From Ignavibacteria bacterium UBA961 (GTDB lineage: Bacteria > Bacteroidota > Ignavibacteria > Kapaibacteriales > UBA961), in the NCBI GenBank assembly GCA_002293005.1, contig DBCJ01000101.1, positions 1 through 8,607 of the forward strand: a stretch of DNA of 8,607 nt, written 5' to 3'. A program made the position numbers and the translations under genes. Shown piece after piece: positions 6,746-8,607 of the stretch. The first letter of the stretch is position 1; each line of letters starts with the position of its first letter. The notes under the pieces were generated by a model, which searched no databases, was not told the DNA's origin, and saw nothing but the letters and a program-made list of their open reading frames with translations.

Positions 6746-7204
6746 GTGGAATCATCCGCCAAAATCACGAAGTCTATACGCGAACAGGATGTACAAGCAA
6801 AATGGCATGTAGTTGATGCCGAAGGTTTGACATTGGGTCGTTTGGCATCACAAGTTGCATATTTGATCAGAGGCAAGCATAAGCCTGATTTCACACCCCA
6901 TGTTGATTGTGGTGATTTTGTGATCGTGCTGAATGCTGCCAAAATTCGCGTGAAAGGCAAGCGTGAAGAACAGAAAGAATATTTCCATTATACCGGTTAT
7001 CCGGGTGGGGATCGTTTCCGTTCTTTCAAAGATCTTGTGAAGAACAAGCCTGAAGAAGTCATTGAACTTGCAGTCAAGGGCATGCTTCCGAAGAATTCAC
7101 TAGGTCGTAAAATGGGCAAAAAATTGAAAGTGTATGCAGGTCCTGAGCATCCGCATGCAGCACAGGAGCCCACTGAACTTAAACTTTCATACAGCGCAGA
7201 ATAA
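6746..7204 (+). CDS. rplM: 50S ribosomal protein L13
   Basis: 152 residues from the GTG at 6746, chosen on spacing from GAGGA; the TTG two codons earlier is the alternative. L13 is an early-assembly protein of the large subunit. The sequence carries the family blocks WHVVDAEGLTLGRLAS, GKHKPDFTPHVDCGDFV, YFHYTGYPGG and the signature VKGMLPKNSLGRKMGKKLK with KVYAGPEHPHAAQEP after it. It has a slightly longer N-terminus than the E. coli protein and a short extension at the C-terminus. The stop is 13 nt before rpsI, so the two form the usual rplM-rpsI operon. The 90 nt between the methyltransferase and this gene have neither a clear terminator nor a clear promoter, so readthrough from serS is possible. 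In E. coli L13 represses its own operon; nothing here proves the same. Confidence 0.97.
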   Translation: MESSAKITKSIREQDVQAKWHVVDAEGLTLGRLASQVAYLIRGKHKPDFTPHVDCGDFVIVLNAAKIRVKGKREEQKEYFHYTGYPGGDRFRSFKDLVKNKPEEVIELAVKGMLPKNSLGRKMGKKLKVYAGPEHPHAAQEPTELKLSYSAE

Positions 7205-7217
7205 AACGGAGTAATCC

Positions 7218-7604
7218 ATGAAGAATATCACAGCTACCGGTCGTCGTAAGACAGCAGTTGCGCAAGTGCGTTTATTGCCAGGTTCCGGTAAGGTTACTGT
7301 AAATAAGAGTCCAATCGAGGAATATTTCCCCGTTGAGGTATATCGTCGCGAGGCATTGCGTCCTTTGGAGACATCGAATCTTGAAGGCAAGTTCGATATT
7401 TTCATCAAAGCGACAGGCGGTGGGAAGAGTGGTCAAGCCGGAGCGATTCGTCTCGGTGTGGCACGCGCTTTGGTGGATTTTGATGGCGAACTTCGCCCTC
7501 AATTGCATTCAGCAGGATTTCTCACAAGAGATCCAAGAATGGTTGAGCGTAAGAAGTATGGACAAAAGAAAGCTCGTAAGCGCTTCCAGTTCTCAAAACG
7601 CTAA
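7218..7604 (+). CDS. rpsI: 30S ribosomal protein S9
   Basis: 128 residues, full length. S9 is a small-subunit head protein whose C-terminal tail reaches the P-site tRNA. The sequence has the canonical ATGRRKTAVAQVRLLPGSG start, the YFP and RPL motifs (34-36, 51-53), the GGGKSGQAGAIRLGVARAL block and the basic tail KKARKRFQFSKR ending in the conserved SKR. The start ATG has GGAG at 7208-7211 with a 6-nt spacer. It is the second gene after rplM and is followed by a 195-nt structured gap before rpsB. Confidence 0.98.
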   Translation: MKNITATGRRKTAVAQVRLLPGSGKVTVNKSPIEEYFPVEVYRREALRPLETSNLEGKFDIFIKATGGGKSGQAGAIRLGVARALVDFDGELRPQLHSAGFLTRDPRMVERKKYGQKKARKRFQFSKR

Positions 7605-7614
7605 TCCGACAAGA

Positions 7615-7628
7615 CATTGTTTGCAATG
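7615..7628 (+). repeat. Small hairpin just after rpsI
   Basis: CATTG (7615-7619) and CAATG (7624-7628) pair around a TTTG loop, 10 nt after the rpsI stop. Its right arm overlaps the 5' side of the lower stem of the next hairpin (TGCAA, 7622-7626), so this hairpin and that lower stem exclude each other. Confidence 0.4.
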
Positions 7629-7662
7629 GACCTCACCTCAAATCGTGGCTGAGGTCTTTGCA
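7622..7662 (+). terminator. GC-richer hairpin after rpsI, possible terminator or RNA stop signal
   Basis: GACCTCA (7629-7635) pairs perfectly with TGAGGTC (7650-7656). CC (7636-7637) adds GG (7647-7648) past a one-base bulge, and TGCAA (7622-7626) pairs with TTGCA (7658-7662) across a small internal loop. It is the most stable-looking structure in the gap. The downstream sequence is only moderately T-rich (TCTTTGCATTCTT), so it may be a 3'-end-stabilising or partial terminator hairpin rather than a strong one. Confidence 0.4.
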
Positions 7663-7671
7663 TTCTTCAGG

Positions 7672-7695
7672 AAAATGGTTCATTCGACCATTTTT
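7672..7695 (+). terminator. A/T-flanked hairpin, candidate intrinsic terminator
   Basis: AAAATGGT (7672-7679) pairs perfectly with ACCATTTT (7687-7694) around a 7-nt loop, with five T at 7691-7695. The upstream A run mirrors the T run, so the structure could work on either strand. The central stem is short (TGGT/ACCA), which makes it a moderate candidate for ending the rplM-rpsI transcript. Confidence 0.45.
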
Positions 7696-7702
7696 ACTAT
7701 TA

Positions 7703-7760
7703 ATCATGCTTTGTGATTGCATTTCCTCGTGGCCTTTCAAGGTTGGAAATACAAAGTGAT
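7703..7760 (+). promoter_or_regulatory. Long bulged inverted repeat upstream of rpsB, candidate r-protein leader
   Basis: Sixteen contiguous bases on the 3' side (7745-7760) pair with three separate blocks on the 5' side: ATCA (7703-7706) with TGAT, CTTTGT (7709-7714) with ACAAAG, and ATTTCC (7721-7726) with GGAAAT. They are separated by 2-nt and 6-nt bulges, and a small CCT-TTCA-AGG tip stem (7733-7742) lies inside. All bulges are on the 5' strand. It ends 39 nt before the rpsB ATG. S2 autoregulates rpsB-tsf in E. coli; a similar job here is inference, and the bulged pairing leaves room for chance. Confidence 0.35.
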
Positions 7761-7771
7761 CAAAGCAGTAG

Positions 7772-7777
7772 TATAAA
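7772..7777 (+). promoter_or_regulatory. Possible -10 element of rpsB
   Basis: TATAAA matches the sigma70 -10 consensus at five of six positions and would start transcription about 17 nt before the start codon. No good -35 box is found at 16-18 bp spacing. If this promoter were the main one, the bulged inverted repeat at 7703-7760 would lie outside the transcript. Confidence 0.25.
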
Positions 7778-7799
7778 CCAATACATTAGGAGTTGCCAC

Positions 7800-8607
7800 A
7801 TGGCAAAGGAAACATCAGTCGAGGCCCTTCTCGAATCAGGTGCCCATTTTGGTCACCTTACCCGCCGTTGGAATCCAAAAATGCGCAAGTTCATCTATAC
7901 AGAGCGCAATGGAATTCACATCATTGATCTTCGTAAAACAAAAGTATTATTGGACATTGCCTCAGAAGCCGCTCATGATGCTGCAAGTCAAGGTAAGGTT
8001 GTGCTTTTCGTTGGTACAAAGAATCAAGCTAAAGAAGCTATTCAAAATGCCGCAAAGCGTTGCGGAGCATATTATGTATCAGAGCGTTGGTTGGGTGGAA
8101 TGCTTACCAATTTCTCAACCATTCGTAAGTCAATCAAGCGTCTTGCATCGATCGACAAAATGGAAGCTGATGGTACATTTGAAAAATTCACAAAGAAAGA
8201 GCGCTTGATGCTCAATCGTGAGCGTGAGCGTTTGCGTCGCGTTTTCGGTGGTATCGAAGAGATGACACGCATACCTGGTGCAATCTTTGTTGTGGATGTT
8301 AAGAAAGAACATATTGCAATTCAAGAAGCAAAAAAACTCGGCATTCCTGTGATTGGAATGGTTGATACCAATTGCGACCCAGATACAGTAAACTATCCAA
8401 TTCCTGCAAATGATGATTCAATCCGCACGATTGAACTCATTGCAGAAACTCTTGCAGAATCAGTACTTTCCGGTCGTGAGATCGCAAAGCAAAAAGCTTC
8501 TGAAGCAGGTGTTTCAGGAGCAGCTGGAAAGGATAACGATTCAGAAGATGATGGCAAAGGTCCACGCAAAATGCGTCCCCGTCGCAGAAAAGATGATGAA
8601 GCTCCAA
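7800..8607 (+). CDS. rpsB: 30S ribosomal protein S2, 3' end cut by the window
   Basis: 269 complete codons are visible and the frame is open at the right edge. S2 binds the head-body junction of the small subunit late in assembly. Family blocks are clear: SGAHFGHLTRRWNPKM (13-28), FIYTERNGIHIIDLRKTK, FVGTKNQAKEA, ERWLGGMLTNFSTIRKS, PGAIFVVDVKKE and VDTNCDPDTVNYPIPANDDS. The conserved fold ends around residue 228; after it comes a low-complexity, charged tail with acidic runs and then RKMRPRRRK, a C-terminal extension compared with short S2 proteins. AGGAG at 7788-7792 lies 7 nt before the ATG. By the usual order tsf should follow outside the window. Confidence 0.97.
   Translation, partial: MAKETSVEALLESGAHFGHLTRRWNPKMRKFIYTERNGIHIIDLRKTKVLLDIASEAAHDAASQGKVVLFVGTKNQAKEAIQNAAKRCGAYYVSERWLGGMLTNFSTIRKSIKRLASIDKMEADGTFEKFTKKERLMLNRERERLRRVFGGIEEMTRIPGAIFVVDVKKEHIAIQEAKKLGIPVIGMVDTNCDPDTVNYPIPANDDSIRTIELIAETLAESVLSGREIAKQKASEAGVSGAAGKDNDSEDDGKGPRKMRPRRRKDDEAP

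Noticed and set aside
7333..7716. 127-codon open frame overlapping rpsI in another frame and extending into the gap
   Set aside because: Most of it is rpsI read out of frame; the part in the gap covers the hairpins and has no start or ribosome binding site of its own.

Overview
The window is an A+T-rich bacterial chromosome segment made of ordinary housekeeping genes, with both ends cut inside a gene. The likely source is the Bacteroidota/Chlorobiota (FCB) side of the tree. The reasons are the gene order rplM-rpsI-rpsB in one direction, and PspC/LiaF-type envelope proteins beside an M16 peptidase homologue. Most genes have a clear GGAG-type ribosome binding site, which is unusual for classical Bacteroidota and fits Chlorobi-like or candidate lineages better. 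This placement is an inference from gene order and protein style, not from a search.

Layout. 1-375 (-): start of a ComM/YifB-type Mg-chelatase-like AAA protein, cut by the window edge. 421-453 (-): a strong intrinsic terminator. 460-2105 (-): a two-gene membrane-stress operon, a PspC-domain protein followed with a 4-bp overlap by a LiaF-like protein. 2227-3561 (+): a zinc-peptidase-family (M16) protein that has lost its zinc motif. 3549-4487 (-): an EamA/DMT-family transporter that overlaps the M16 gene tail to tail. 4602-6655 (+): seryl-tRNA synthetase and, 2 nt later, a SpoU/TrmH-type RNA 2'-O-methyltransferase. 6746-7604 (+): ribosomal proteins L13 and S9. 7605-7799: a 195-nt gap full of inverted repeats. 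7800 to the end (+): ribosomal protein S2, cut by the window edge.

The right half (serS, SpoU methyltransferase, rplM, rpsI, rpsB) is a translation block running one way. The left half is envelope maintenance (PspC/LiaF pair), a peptidase-fold protein and an exporter-type permease, in alternating orientations with two divergent intergenic regions (2106-2226 and 4488-4601).

I see no mobile element, CRISPR array, tRNA or rRNA, and no clear novel defence or biosynthetic system. The points most worth a second look are the structured gap before rpsB (a possible ribosomal-protein leader), the four 11-residue amphipathic repeats in the PspC protein, the membrane module shared by the two genes of that operon, and the M16 homologue without a zinc site or a visible partner.
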